Shown here piece by piece: positions 25,341 to 36,816 of a DNA stretch of 64,000 nt; position 1 is the stretch's first letter, and each line of letters starts with the position of its first letter. The position numbers and the translations under genes were made by a program. Origin of the DNA: Phorcus lineatus (lineage: Eukaryota; Mollusca; Gastropoda; Trochida; Trochidae); the NCBI GenBank assembly GCA_921293015.1, contig OV121089.1, forward strand, positions 48,741,220 to 48,805,219. The letters are read 5' to 3'. The notes below the pieces were generated by a model, which ran no database searches, was not told where the DNA came from, and worked only from the letters and a program-made list of their open reading frames with translations.

Positions 25341-26118
25341 GGAGCACAGGCCCTCGGATCATTAAAAAAAATATAAAAAATTTGAAAAAATATTTTGAGA
25401 ACACCCCCTGAATATAATTGTTCCTCTGTTAATAGTATATGGAAAGGCAAGACACTCCATTCGCCCCCACCCGCTTTCTTGACCGAACGCTACTTTAAAT
25501 ACGCACGCAATCAATATAAAATCTATGCAGACATGATGTCAAATGATTTGCCTTTCTACTTCAACTCACTTAAACAAATAAATCTTTGGGGTTATTTAAT
25601 GAGGACGGCCGAAAGACGATTTCCACGCCCATCTTAATGCTGATGGGACAAATGGCCGCCCGTCACCTTGACCTTACGGGGTGTGTGGCCGCAGCGACGG
25701 ATCTCATTGGTTGCAAGAACGGAGACTTAGAGTTATCTGTTCCTAACTTTTCATCAAACCAATGAGCCACACACCCCGTAAGGTCAAGGTGACGGGAGGC
25801 CATTTGTCCAATCAGCATTAAGTTGGGTATGGAAATAATCGTCTTTCGGCCGTCCTCATAAAATAACCCCAAAGATTTATTTGTTTAAGTGAGTTGGAGT
25901 AGAAAGGCAAATCATTTGACATCATGTCTGCTTAGAGTTTATATTGATTGCGTGCGTATTTATTGTAACATTCGGTCAAGAAAGCGGGTGGGGGCGAATG
26001 GAGTGTCTTGCCTTTCAATATACTATTAACAGAGGTACAATTTTATTCAGGGGGTATTCTCAAAAAAAAAATTCAATTTATTTTTTAATTGTTTTTAATG
26101 ATCCGAGGGCCTGTGCCA
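25341..26118. mobile_element. foldback MITE with about 350-bp inverted arms
   Basis: The left arm (25341-25689) runs from GGAGCACAGGCCCTCGG to ACGGGGTGTGTGGC. The right arm (25766-26118) is its near-perfect inverted copy, from GCCACACACCCCGT to CCGAGGGCCTGTGCC. About 76 bp of unique loop separates them. Differences between arms are mostly single bases and poly-A length. Single-stranded DNA or RNA could form a very long hairpin. Short reading frames in the two arms are mirror images and not genes. No transposase is inside, so it is non-autonomous. Confidence 0.93.
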
Positions 26119-27188
26119 AGGGAGGTAATTTGAAAAGGTGTTGAATTTACTTAAAATTCACTGTCAGTAACATATTTGGGCAAATCACAGATTTATTTTG
26201 TATATTTTCAAATGATTTTAAAGAGAATGTTTCTTTATGTCACAAGTACTCAGTAGTAAGGTTTATTTATTCTCATGATGAAGTTATTTTGAGGTGAGGA
26301 TCAACATTTGTAGGGATTTAAAATAGATTCATCTCCCTACTTTATCAGATGAATTTTTTTATTTTATACAACTATGTGATTATATTATTTCATGAAAATA
26401 AAAGATAATATACAGCAATACAGTCCCGTTTGTTATCTCTTTTATGTATCATAGTTCTTTATACCCATGCTGCGTAGTAGTTTGGGATATAATGCAGCCT
26501 GAGTGTTTGTCCGTGCGTCTGTCCAAAAGCATTAACTGATCATTACTCAAAACCTAAATTACCAAATAACATTGTTCACATATTGAGAATTTTTATTAAC
26601 TTGTTGTTTCTTTCCACGGCATAATTCCATTTCATATGTATTTATAATATTCCTCCAAAACAGACTTGGCTTTATCTTTTTTTCTAAATTTAAAGGATAA
26701 TAAAAAAACGTGTATGCCTAGATATGGCTTTGGTTCTAAACAAAATGCCAAGCACTGAATTAGTGAATATATTGCGAGATAATAATTATTTCTATATGCT
26801 ACCGACATGAATATTCCAAGCATAAATAGATATCTAAAAATATTTATTATTCTAATATTATTTATTTCACTAACTAAACTAAGCACGAAACAAATCATCT
26901 ACTTACCAGATCAACCTCACCAGATAAAATACCCGTGACATGACGGCATCTTGTTACAAGAAATTACGCTGTCGTGTTACACGCGGGTAGCGGAAGTCGT
27001 GTGATGTAACGTTCTAGAATTATTCGTATGCGGACCACTAAACGACGAGAAAAAAACATTTTTAAAAAATAACTTAAAACTTCGTAATTTCGGTTCTTAA
27101 GATTTGAAACCATTTAGTAAGATATATTTTTAAGGATTTAAAACAGTCATTAGTGAAAAATGTCAAAAATATGCCGCACTGCTCCTTT
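26119..27188. other. AT-rich right part of the DNA element
   Basis: No gene recognised. Around 26490-26530 there is a TTTGTCCGTGCGTCTGTCC segment of the kind seen in dispersed invertebrate repeats. The last 30 bp form the right terminal inverted repeat of the host DNA element. Confidence 0.4.
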
Positions 27189-27193
27189 ACACC

Positions 27194-27740
27194 AAGAAAG
27201 AGGGCGTGGTTACTGGAAATTTAACACTTCCTTACTGCTTAACCCTGAATATGGTGACTTAGTGAGAACAGTCTTAATGGATACTATTGAGGAATATTTA
27301 ACACTTCCTTACTGCTTAACCCTGAATATGGTGACTTAGTGAGAACTGTCTTAATTGATACTATTGAGGAATATTTAACACTTCCTTACTGCTTAACCCT
27401 GAATATGGTGACTGAGTGAGAACAGTCTTAATGGATACTATTGAGGAATATTTAACACTTCCTTACGGCTTAACCCTGAATATGGTGACTTAGTGAGAAC
27501 TGTCTTAATGTATACTATTAAGGAATATTCAACAGAAATTATTGAGGACTCTACAAAATATTGAAAATATTGATTTTACAATTTCTGATTCATTATTCTT
27601 AGAAGTGTTATTAATGAAAGACTATATCATATTCATCCTACATTAAAAAGCAAAAAGCCAAAAATACCGAAGAACTTGAACAAAAAATAAACCAGGTTGA
27701 AGATAATATTAGAAGAAACTTTCAAAACATAGATGAAGAA
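27194..27740 (+). pseudogene. L1-like ORF2 linker, with 77-bp tandem duplication
   Basis: The interrupted L1-like ORF2 resumes with GRGYWKFNTSLL, the motif that normally follows the endonuclease. A 77-bp unit beginning TTAACACTTCCTTACTGCTT is then repeated four times (27221, 27298, 27375, 27452) up to about 27528. Because 77 is not a multiple of three, the duplications destroy the frame. The linker continues into the RT frame at 27741. Confidence 0.75.
27221..27528 (+). repeat. four copies of a 77-bp unit within LINE ORF2
   Basis: Starts at 27221, 27298, 27375 and 27452 are exactly 77 bp apart, with few mismatches (for example AACAGTC or AACTGTC). The sequence is unrelated to the large 77-bp array, so the shared length is probably coincidence. 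Confidence 0.92.
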
Positions 27741-28931
27741 TTGCTCAGTGAACTATCAAGTTATAAGAAAGAAATGGAAGAAATTAAAAGTAATGAAATG
27801 AAAGGGATTCAAATCCGACACCGTATTATTTGGTATGAAGAAGGGGAAAAGCCCACAAAATATTTTTGTCATTTAGAAAATAGAAATTTCTCAAATAAAT
27901 CAATCGATAAGCTGAAAAATAACGAGAACAAAGAAATTACAGACAGTAAATCAATACTTAATGAAGTGAAGCTTTTTTATAAAAATCTTTATGCTTCTCA
28001 TGAACACTGTAGGGAAGAAGATTGCTTGAAAGATATTAAAACTCCAACGTTAAATAAAGCATTAAGAGAAAATCTTGAAAAAGAAATCAGTATGGAGGAA
28101 GTGAGCACTTCTGTCTATAAGATGAAGAATAACAAAAGCCCAGGGATTGATGGTTTCCCTATTGATTTCTTCAAGTTTTTTTGGAAAGAATTAAAGCTAT
28201 ACATTTATAGATTTATTAAAGATGTGTCAAAGAAGAATGAAATGTCTTTTAGTATGAAGAGAGGTGTTATCACCTGTATTCCAAAATCTAACAAAGACAG
28301 AACATTACTCAAAAACTGGAGGCCTATCACTTTACTAAATGCTGTCTATAAGATTATCAGCTCCTGTATTTCACATAGATTAAAAACCACTTTAGATGAA
28401 CTCATTCACTCTAATCAAACTGGTTTTATACCAGGTAGGACTATAAGTGAAAACACAAGATTACTGTATGACATATTATTTGAAACAAAAAAACAAAACA
28501 TTCCTGGACTACTGATTTTAATTGATTTTGAAAAAGCATTTGACACAGTCTCTAAAGATTTTATTAACCTAGTGTTACACAAATTTGGTTTTGGTCCTGA
28601 AATCATAAGATGGATAAATATATTAACTTATGATACAACTTCTTGTGTCATCCAACATAGTAATTTTTCATACCTCTTCGCTAATGAAGGAGGATGTAGA
28701 CAGGGAGACCAACTGTCACCATATCTGTTTCTTTTGGTAGCTGAGATTCTTGGTTGTATGATAAGAAATAATGAAGACATTAAAAGTATTGTCATTGATG
28801 ATATTAAATATAAATTGGATCAATATGCTGATGATACTGAATTATTTCTTGATGTAACTGAGGAGACTTTATATGCTGCTATTGATACAATTAATAAATT
28901 CTATAAAATGTCAGGTTTAAAAATAAATTAA
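27741..28931 (+). CDS. L1-like reverse transcriptase (ORF2 central part)
   Basis: A 396-residue open stretch. In order: a charged linker (IWYEEGEKPTKYFCHLEN), NNKSPGIDGFPIDFFKFFW (RT motif 0/1), WRPITLLNAVYKI (motif 2), GFIPGRTISENTRL, LILIDFEKAFDTV (motif A, first catalytic Asp), GGCRQGDQLSPYLF (motif B), and QYADDTELF (motif C, two catalytic Asp). It ends at a stop just after the C motif (MSGLKIN). All three catalytic Asp are present, but the frame lacks its endonuclease upstream and tail downstream, so it is a decayed L1/Tx1-type ORF2. A-rich codon use follows the element. Confidence 0.9.
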   Translation: MLSELSSYKKEMEEIKSNEMKGIQIRHRIIWYEEGEKPTKYFCHLENRNFSNKSIDKLKNNENKEITDSKSILNEVKLFYKNLYASHEHCREEDCLKDIKTPTLNKALRENLEKEISMEEVSTSVYKMKNNKSPGIDGFPIDFFKFFWKELKLYIYRFIKDVSKKNEMSFSMKRGVITCIPKSNKDRTLLKNWRPITLLNAVYKIISSCISHRLKTTLDELIHSNQTGFIPGRTISENTRLLYDILFETKKQNIPGLLILIDFEKAFDTVSKDFINLVLHKFGFGPEIIRWINILTYDTTSCVIQHSNFSYLFANEGGCRQGDQLSPYLFLLVAEILGCMIRNNEDIKSIVIDDIKYKLDQYADDTELFLDVTEETLYAAIDTINKFYKMSGLKIN

Positions 28932-30331
28932 GATAAATCAAAAGCAATCTGGATTGGAACAAAGGCTTAATCTTCTGATAAAATTTGTCATGACCTGAAC
29001 ATTGAATGGGTAATTGGTGAATTTGATGTACTTGGTATAAAGTTTACACCAGATCTTGAAGACTTATGGGTAATCAACACCAGAAAGAGACTGGAAGAAA
29101 TTAATAGATTCTTGGCATCATGCATGGAGAAAAGGACACTTAACTCTTCTTGGTAAAATAACTGTAATTAAGACATTAGCAATCTCAAAATTAGTACATT
29201 TTTTTAATTCTTTGCCCAACCCACCAACAGAATTCATTGTTTCACTAGACAAAATATTTTTCCAATTCATATGGAATGATAAAAATGATAAAATAAAGAG
29301 AAGTGTAATTTTTTAAAAATACGAAGAAGGAGGATTAAGAATGATTGACACAATTTTTTTTATTGATGGCCTGAACTTGTCTACATTCAGACTTTATTTT
29401 TAAAAAGTTGATAAGAACAACCCATGCAAAATACCTCTTAAAGACTTATTTAATTTTGGAGCAAATTCTCAAATTTTTATTAAAATTGAAAATCCTTTTT
29501 GGCATGATGTATTAAGGGCATGGACATTATTTCACAAAAAACATGATGTGGACCCAGAAAACATTGACGAAATTTTATCACAACCGTTATGGTTCAACCA
29601 CAATTTCAAAAACTCTAAACACTTCATAAAAGACTGGCCAGAGAAAGGAATTATAAATATCAGAGATATTTGTGTTGAAACTGGTTTTCTATCAATAGAA
29701 ATTTTAAAAGAAAAATATTGTATCAAAGGTACCATCTTAGATCTGAAATACTTATTGAATCTAATTCCTGAATCTTGGAAACATACTATTAAATGCTGCC
29801 ATTCTATTCCAGTCATGAATTTGAATATAGATAATGTTGCCAGATAAACCTCTGAAAAAGATCAAAAGGCTGCAGTAGTTTTTATGTTAACTTATTTCAA
29901 GTGGTTAACAACCAAACATTTGTACTAAATGGCAGAATTCATTTCCTGAAATTGACTTTGTTTGGGAAGACATATTCACAGTATACAAAAAGGGATTACA
30001 AGATATAAAGCTTATAGATTTTCAATAAAAAATTTTGCATGGTACAATCTATACAAAGAATGAATTGCTCAAAATGAAAAAGGTTGATAATAGTCTATGC
30101 TGTTTTTGTAATGATGAAATTGAGAACCTTTGTCATGTGTACTGGGAATGTCAGGTGACCCAAACCTTTTGGAATAACTTACAAATTTGGCTTAACAACT
30201 TTTTATATCCTCACCCAATATTATCCAAATTTCTGGTCTGGTTTGGTGTTGAAAAATATATAGCAAAAAGGAATAATAGAAATGAAAGTTTTATTCATAA
30301 ATGGAACCCTCTCATACCAGTACTTGCATGA
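28932..30331 (+). pseudogene. L1-like ORF2 C-terminal region
   Basis: This continues ORF2 after the stop in several frames. Recognisable pieces are LGIKFTPDL, HAWRKGHLTLLGKITVIKTL and FFQFIWND (the thumb and post-RT region of L1-type RTs). A 99-codon segment (29548-29847) follows. At 30035-30331 there is CCFCNDEIENLCHVYWEC, a C-x2-C...H-x4-C zinc-type motif typical of L1 ORF2 C-termini. Multiple frameshifts and stops. 30332-30536 is the 3' UTR and 30537-30559 the A-rich tail. Confidence 0.78.
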
Positions 30332-30574
30332 CCACAGCATGTACTTTACCATATTTACTTAATCTAACTGTACTTCTATATGCATTACTATATCATATTT
30401 ACATGTACTTGCATGTTTTGTTATGATTGACATCACTCCTGTACATATTTTATCTGTTTAATGGAAAACTACACCAACCATGTATCTGACTCATAATTTG
30501 GACATATTAAAACCTATACTTGTAATCTTTGGAGCCAAAAAAAAAAAAAAAAGAGAAAAAAGAACACCATTAAT

Positions 30575-33130
30575 TGTTTGTTTAGCGTACAGACCCGAGT
30601 ACAATTCCTTTGAATTCTGGGAAAGATTAGATTCAAGTATAGAAAATGCTCTAGACATTACTAGTAAAATAATCATAATTGGTGATTTGAATGCTGATCT
30701 GCTGTCTTGTAGAGGTAAACACATAAGAGATATTATGGTTACAAAAACTTTACATAACATTATAAATGAACCTACCAGGATAACGCAACATTCCAGTACT
30801 CATCTAGATCCAATCATAATCAGTGAAGATGTCGTTACAATTGATTGTGGAGTTATTGAATTTGAAAGATCAATTAGCGACCACAAAGGCACTTATGTAA
30901 CATTGACTACTGAAGTAAACACACAAATGGCATACTCAAGAGAAATAATGTGCCTTAAGCAAGGTGATTATCCATCCTTATATACACTTATTAATGAAAC
31001 AAACTGGACTGAATTGTTCATAAATTGAAACAATGTAAATGAAGCTTGTGAAATATTTTACAAGAAGCTAAATATATTTTTAAAAGATTGCATTCCCACA
31101 AAGACAGTAACTATAAGACCAAACGACAGACCATGGTTCGACTCAAGTTTAAGTCTGATTATGAAAAAGCCGAACGATTGAATGAGTATTTCCAGTCGAT
31201 TTCAACATTAAATGATAATAATAACTATCTGCCATGTTTTATTAAACGGACGGACGCAATGTTTGACACTCTCTATTTAACTAAATTAGAAAATGAAGAT
31301 GTCATTAAATGTTTAAATGTGAAAAAAGCGTCGAATAAAATAAGTCATCAGCTCCTAAAAAATGTTGAACATTCAATAAGTAATGTTTTGTGTTTGTTAT
31401 ACAATATGTCTTTACAAACAAGTGTGTATCCATTGGAATGGAAATTTGCAAATGTCATGCCTCTTTTCAAGAAGGGAGATCCAACTTTAGCTTCGAACTA
31501 TAGACCAATATCACTTATAAGTTGTGTTGGGAAAGTATTTGAAAGAGTTGTTTTTAAGCATTTGTTTAATTATTTTCAAACAAATAAACTTTTGTATAAA
31601 TAACACCTGGTTTCCAACCAGGACATTCCACTGTCCATCAATTAATTGAAATATATCACAAAGTTTGTGAATCTTTGGATAAGAAAGAAAACTTATGTTT
31701 GATTTTTTGCGATGTGTCTAAGGCATTTGATCGTGTTTGGCACAGGGGTTTACTGCTTAAGCTTGAAAGTTATGGAATAAGCGGACAGTTGTTGGGCTGG
31801 CTAAGAAGTTACATAACTGATCGGAGTCAAAGCGTATTTGTTAATGAATCATTCTCAAAGCTGAGGAATCTAAGTGCTGGTGTACCACAGGGATCCGTGC
31901 TTGGCCCTTTTTTTATTTATTGTATACATAAATGACATAGCAGACGAATTAGATAGTTTAGCGCGCTTGCTCGCTTATGATTCTTCTCTTGGTTACTCTT
32001 CACCAGATACTAGACTGATTGAAATGAATCTTAATGCCAACCTCAGTATATGGGGTAAAAAGTGGTTAATAAAGTATAACCCTGATAAGACAGAAGCTAT
32101 CGTATTCTCGACTTAAGGTGAAATCATTACGCCGAAACTTTATTTTGATGGTGTTGAAGTTAAAATTGTTGACAAACATAAGCATCTTGGAATAACCCTA
32201 GCAATTAATGGAAAATGGGCGGTTCAAATTCAAAAATGATACAGAAAGTTTAAAAAATGGTTACCTCAATGCAACTTTTGAAATATGCGTTGTGTAGAGA
32301 TACCCTAAGTAAGATTTATATCACGTTTATTCGTCCACATCTTGCATACGCCAGTGAAGTTTGGGACGGTTGTACTCTTGAACAGTCTAATAAGCTTGAA
32401 CAGTGTTAGTTACAAGCGGCAAGAATAGTTACTGGTTTACCAAAATATACACCGATTAGATTTCGTTACTATGAAACAGGTTGATAAACATTACAAGAAC
32501 GAAGGAGAAAGCGAAAATTGTGTTTAGTGTATAAAATTCAAAATACTATAACGCCTGAATATCTGAACGTATTGCTCCCAACAAATGTTTGTTCAAAATC
32601 AAGTTATAATCTACGAAATTCACAAAATACATCAATTCCTAACACAAGACTTAAACATTCAAAAGAATCTTTTTTTCCGTTGACAATAAGTTCTTGGAAT
32701 AACTTACCAACCACCGTTCGTAACCAAGAAAGTATTTCACGATTTAAATCACACATTACAATAACAATGCATGTGCGCCCGCACACTTTTCATTTGGTAA
32801 AAGAATTATTAATATTATCCATACCAAGATGCATTATGCAGTCAGTTTCTTAAACTTTGATTTATATAAAGTTGTAATAAAATGTAACCCCAACTGTTCA
32901 TGTGGACATCCTGTTGAGAATTCTTATCACTTTTTTTTGATTGCCCAATGTACAGACAACAAAGATTAAACTTAACGTTATCAGTAGAGCGCATATGTAC
33001 ATTAACAGATATACCAATTAACCTTAAACTTTTGTTGGAAGGAAGTGCTGACTTATCACCTTGTCAAAATATAAATTTATTTAAGTCAGTACAATCATTT
33101 ATTAGTGAGACAAAAAGATTCCTGTAACAT
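30575..33130 (+). pseudogene. CR1/L2-type ORF2: endonuclease end, RT and C-terminal domain
   Basis: This is the right half of the outer LINE. Pieces in order: VCLAYRPEYNSFEFW, IIIIGDLNADLL (catalytic G-D-x-N), NEPTRITQHSSTHLD, ISDHKGTYVTL (S-D-H), FANVMPLFKKGDP, NYRPISLISCVGKVFER, CDVSKAFDRVWHRGLLLKL (motif A), LSAGVPQGSVLGP (motif B), then the motif C position reading LLAYDSSLGYSS. The usual A-D-D is thus altered to A-Y-D. Then IKYNPDKTEAIVFS and a C-terminal part with SYNLRNSQN, SFFPLTISSWNNLP and CSCGHPVENSYHFF. Frameshifts occur near 31080, 31605, 31900 and 32116. Non-functional. Confidence 0.87.
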
Positions 33131-33297
33131 ATCAATTGTATTCTTTGTTGTTCTATAATTTTTTATCTGTCTTCTTGTTCATGCTCTGTCATCTCTGTAA
33201 AAAATGTAAATCATCCATGTACATTCCAAGGAGAAGGTATTCTAAGTTTGAGAACTTGTTCCTCATCCTTTTCGTCATGAATAAAATATGTTTAAAC

Positions 33298-33779
33298 TAA
33301 TATATAACTGATGTGTTGTTCTCTCTGCAGCTAACATCCTGTTTTGGAGTGAAGGTTATTTTTCATCTCCACGTGTGTATATATAACCAGTGTGTTGTTC
33401 TCTCTGCAGCTAACATCATGTATTGGAGTGAAGGTTATTTTTCATCTCCACGTGTTTATATATAACCGGTGAGTCGTTCTCTCTGCAGCTAACATCCTGT
33501 ATTTGAGTGAAGGTTAATTTTCATCTCCACGTGTGTATATATAACCGGTGAGTCGTTCTCTCTGCAGCTAACATCCTGTATTGGAGTGAAGGTTATTTTT
33601 CATCTCCACGTGTGTATATATAACCAGTGTGTTGTTTTCTCTGCAGCTTACATCCTGTATTGGAGTGAAGGTTATTTTTCATCTCCACGTGTGTATACAT
33701 TGTATAACCGGTGTGTTGTTCTTTGCAGCTTACATCCTGTATTGGAATGAAGGTTATTTTTCATCTCCACGTGTATATA
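33298..33779 (+). repeat. 77-bp array continuation, older units
   Basis: About six units resume after the LINE in near-phase with the array. They are more diverged than the central array: TGTTTTGGAG, AACCAGTGTG, CAGCTTACATCC, a shortened tract (GTTCTTTGCAG) and extra TGTA. Diverged edges and a homogeneous centre are expected of arrays maintained by unequal exchange. Confidence 0.93.
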
Positions 33780-33781
33780 TA

Positions 33782-36453
33782 TGTATCATCCCAACTGCGG
33801 ATCGGCCCCATCTTAAGATGGGACGGGGGATATTAAAACATGTGAATAATATTCATATTTTATAATGATTTGTGTCAGTAAAACATGTTTTACATAGTTT
33901 TGTTATATTCTTTTCACACCTACGAAGAAAATTTGATTTGATGTTCATTTACTTCACTTTTTCACTCGGTTTCATATGGTATCTAGTACGAACGATTTAA
34001 CACTACTCAAACATTTATTTAAAGTCACATTTGATTACTGATTGAATCTCATTTGTTAAGCGACATAACAAAATCAGATCAATGTATAGATTTATATTTA
34101 AATAATAGTTTTCAGCATGTTTCAAACGACCATGCGTAGATCGAAAAGCTGACATCACAGAGACATCTTTGTATATTAGTTTCTTTACAAAAAGGTGGTA
34201 TAAACTATTAACAATCAAATTATGAAGTTATTCTAATATAGATCTAAGTTTTACAATACTAGTGATAAATTGCTTTTTCAAAAATATAAAATTAAAAAAC
34301 GTACCTGATACAGAGAAATGAATAATCCATGCAAAAACCTCCTATAAACAGAAATTAAGGTACTCTTCATCGTTACAATGCAGCACTGAATGGACGGAAT
34401 ATGTTTAAGTGTCAGCTTGGCGTGACAGAGAACGGATGATTGGACACCAATTTGCCCACCGTAGGAACTGTTAGGCTAAAACAACATATGGAGACACCAA
34501 AACCCCATGTTGTTTTAACAAAGTATTATCTTGTTTATCTACTTGGCGACTTGGTTGATTGTATCAAATGTAAAAGAAATTAAAAGTTCCTATTATCGAA
34601 GTCTGGTTCTCCAACTTTTTAGATATTTTCAAATTGTGCCAACCTTAGGGTTTGAATATTCCCTCGTAACTCATATCAATATACTAAAATCTATCTTAAT
34701 GGCGACAAATCTTTGTCACAAAGTGTTAACGAATTCCTAATAATATCTACTTATCATTTCATGAACGATACCAATCGATTTTTAAAGCTCTTTCCTAAAC
34801 GTTGTGAAAAAATGTAAGGTAGACAAAGCTTAATATAAATTTGAGTTTAGTAAGAATAATTGTAAATGTATATTTCCACCAATGTACTTGATATCTAAAT
34901 CGTTTTATGTTTGTTTCAGGAAAAGAATTTATCTAAGCATTTGCTGCCTGTTTGCTAATCCTTTTTTCTTTTTGTATATATCTTCTGAATTTTGTGTAAC
35001 ACGTGTTTTATTGAAATAAAATCCCGTTTAAATCATAGAAATATACTTACTAACCATAATACGATTACACATATTTCAGATTTTCATACAATGAAATATC
35101 GAATATTTTGCAATAAGCAATGATAGTTTCAATATCAAATCTGTATATAAATGACAGCTTCTATATCAAATTTGTATAAGCAATAACAATATGAATCATT
35201 TAGTCCTCTGAGGATATTATATTAGTACATATATGTCAGCACAAAATAACTCGATAAGTCTTAGTATATCAATAAAACTTCATTGATGTGTATTTACAAA
35301 CCTAATGCCTTTTTTCGGGGGACATGTTAAGAAGCATATTTAAAGATAACAAAACGATTAGTTAAGTACACAATATAATAACAATATTACACTGAAATGT
35401 AATTCTTCCCTCTCACCTACTCATCTCATTTGACTTATGTACGGATCAGTTGATTAACGTATTAGCAGTAAAACAACTTTCATCGAATAACAATACAATA
35501 ACAATAAACATAAACATTTGTTGTTGTTTTTGGTCTGCTTCCACCCATCAGAGATATTGCCGATAGGGGCAAATGCCTAGATACATATGAATGATGATCA
35601 TTGACTAAAACAACAAACGCTCGGCGTGTACCTTTGTAGCGTTACAAGCATGCTCATGTACAATTGGTACCCATTTTTGTCACTAATTGGAAGGTGACAC
35701 ACAGGTATTGCTGTCATAACCGAACCGGATGTTTACCAAAATCCCTTCTTTCGGACATCCCCCCCCCCCCCCCCCCCCCCCCCCCAACACACCCATCTCT
35801 GAACTACCAAGCAGGTATGTTTGCCATTTGCATCACGACACTGATCAGATCAGGTTCGATCGGAAATATGAGGAGGCATAACTGGAATTATTTACTGGAC
35901 ATCTTATAAGCATTGACGGAACGCCACTTATAGGTTAGTGTTTGTGAATTATGCTTAAAAAACATACACTTTTAGATTCGACTATCAAATACAATAAGTA
36001 CATTGGAATCTTGCTTAACGGAACGGTTTATGTGTAAGAAATTGAACTGATTACAAGGCATTAGATTAGCATTCTTGGTATTCACTAAGAGTAGGCTTTC
36101 AGTGTATAATTGAATATAATTTCTATTTTTATTTGCTTAACATGCTGTCATAATTAAATATATTTAAGAATATAATGAAATATTTCATAAGATTTTGTAT
36201 AAGAATTACTTTTGAAATCGTATTGGGCTATGATGAAAGAATCGTATGCGATGATAGATATATATAGCCAAAAAAGTCATAAAAATCAACGTAAAATCAA
36301 AATATCTTTCGATGTCCTTAAAGCGCTTATCTAAATAATATATGTTATCATGTTATTACTAAATTCAACATTAGAATAAGGATATTATGAACATGTTAAA
36401 GTATCTGCCGTCCCATCTTAAGATGGGACGTGATCCCAAGTTGGGATGATACA
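33782..36453. mobile_element. TA-flanked inverted-repeat element, 2.7 kb
   Basis: The left end begins TGTATCATCCCAACT and the right end is its inverse, AGTTGGGATGATACA. Both ends carry the internal palindrome CCCATCTTAAGATGGG. TA dinucleotides flank it at 33780-33781 and 36454-36455, and array units abut on both sides, so the insertion is clean. The TA target suggests the Tc1/mariner superfamily, but no transposase was found. The interior is AT-rich with scattered short frames that resemble nothing known. Likely non-autonomous. Confidence 0.88.
35759..35785 (+). repeat. poly-C run of 27
   Basis: An uninterrupted run of 27 C within AT-rich transposon interior. The true length may differ because such runs are error-prone in sequencing. 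Confidence 0.85.
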
Positions 36454-36455
36454 TA

Positions 36456-36816
36456 AATAACCGGTGTGTCGTTCTCTCTGCAGCTAACATCCTGTTTTGG
36501 AGTGAAGGTTATTTTTCATCTCCACGTGTATATATAACCGGTGTGTTGTTCTCTCTGCAGCTAACATCCAGTATTGGAGTGAAGGGTATTTTTCATCTCC
36601 ACATGTGTATATACAATGTATAACTGATGTGTCGTTCTCTCTGCAGCTAACATCCTGTATTGGATTGAAGGTTATTTTTCATCTCCTCGTGTGTATATAA
36701 CCGGTGTGTTGTTCTCTCTGCAGCTAACATCCTGTTTAGAGTGAAGGTTATTTTTCATCTCCACGTGTGTATATATTACCAGTGTGTCGTTCTCTCTGCA
36801 GCTAACATCCTGTATT
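36456..36816 (+). repeat. 77-bp array continuation, diverged units
   Basis: About five units with more substitutions and small indels than the main array (for example CCTGTTTAGAGTG, GAAGGGTATT and an extra ATACAATG). They end after CTGTATTGGA, where the cassette at 36817 begins, the same breakpoint as at 18049. Confidence 0.92.

Larger units (their letters stand above)
22505..27188. mobile_element. non-LTR-interrupting DNA transposon, 4.7 kb, class unknown
   Basis: The ends are inverted: the left begins AAAGGAGCAGCCCAGCATAT, and the right end read on the minus strand begins AAAGGAGCAGTGCGGCATAT. ACACC flanks both sides (22500-22504 and 27189-27193), a likely 5-bp target duplication. Removing it rejoins the L1-like endonuclease at SNT / GRGYWKFN. 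No transposase motif was recognised. The interior has several exon-like segments with plausible splice sites (22875-23045, 24065-24173, 24961-25003) and a long foldback MITE. Its superfamily cannot be assigned from the ends alone. Confidence 0.75.
20419..30559 (+). mobile_element. L1-like LINE, full-length-looking, split by a DNA element
   Basis: The element is bounded by a 15-bp target duplication and ends in an A-rich tail (30537-30560). It has ORF1 (20509-21054), about 760 bp without recognised features (21055-21816), then ORF2 from 21817. ORF2 covers endonuclease, RT and a terminal zinc-type motif, with frameshifts. A 4,684-bp DNA element (22505-27188) sits in the endonuclease region; without it the LINE is about 5.5 kb, normal for L1/Tx1-type elements. 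The RT (WRPITLLN, GFIPGRTISENTRL, IDFEKAFD) points to the L1 clade. Confidence 0.88.
19064..33297 (+). mobile_element. CR1/L2-type LINE, 5' truncated, split by an L1-like element
   Basis: The element interrupts the 77-bp array in mid-unit: array sequence GTGTATATACAACCGAT ends at about 19066 and TATATAACTGATG resumes at about 33300, giving a short imperfect target duplication. In order it holds the C-terminal part of ORF1, ORF2 with a 2A-like N-terminus and AP endonuclease, then (after a 10.1-kb insertion) the rest of the endonuclease, the RT, and a cysteine/histidine-rich tail ending near 33130. The 3' UTR ends ATAAAATATGTTTAAACTAA. Excluding the insertion it is about 4.1 kb. The family assignment to CR1/L2 is from endonuclease and RT motifs read by eye; a related jockey-superfamily clade is possible. 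Confidence 0.85.

Noticed and set aside
25395..25872. Protein-like frames on both strands near 25.4-25.9 kb
   Set aside because: They are mirror images from the two arms of the foldback MITE.
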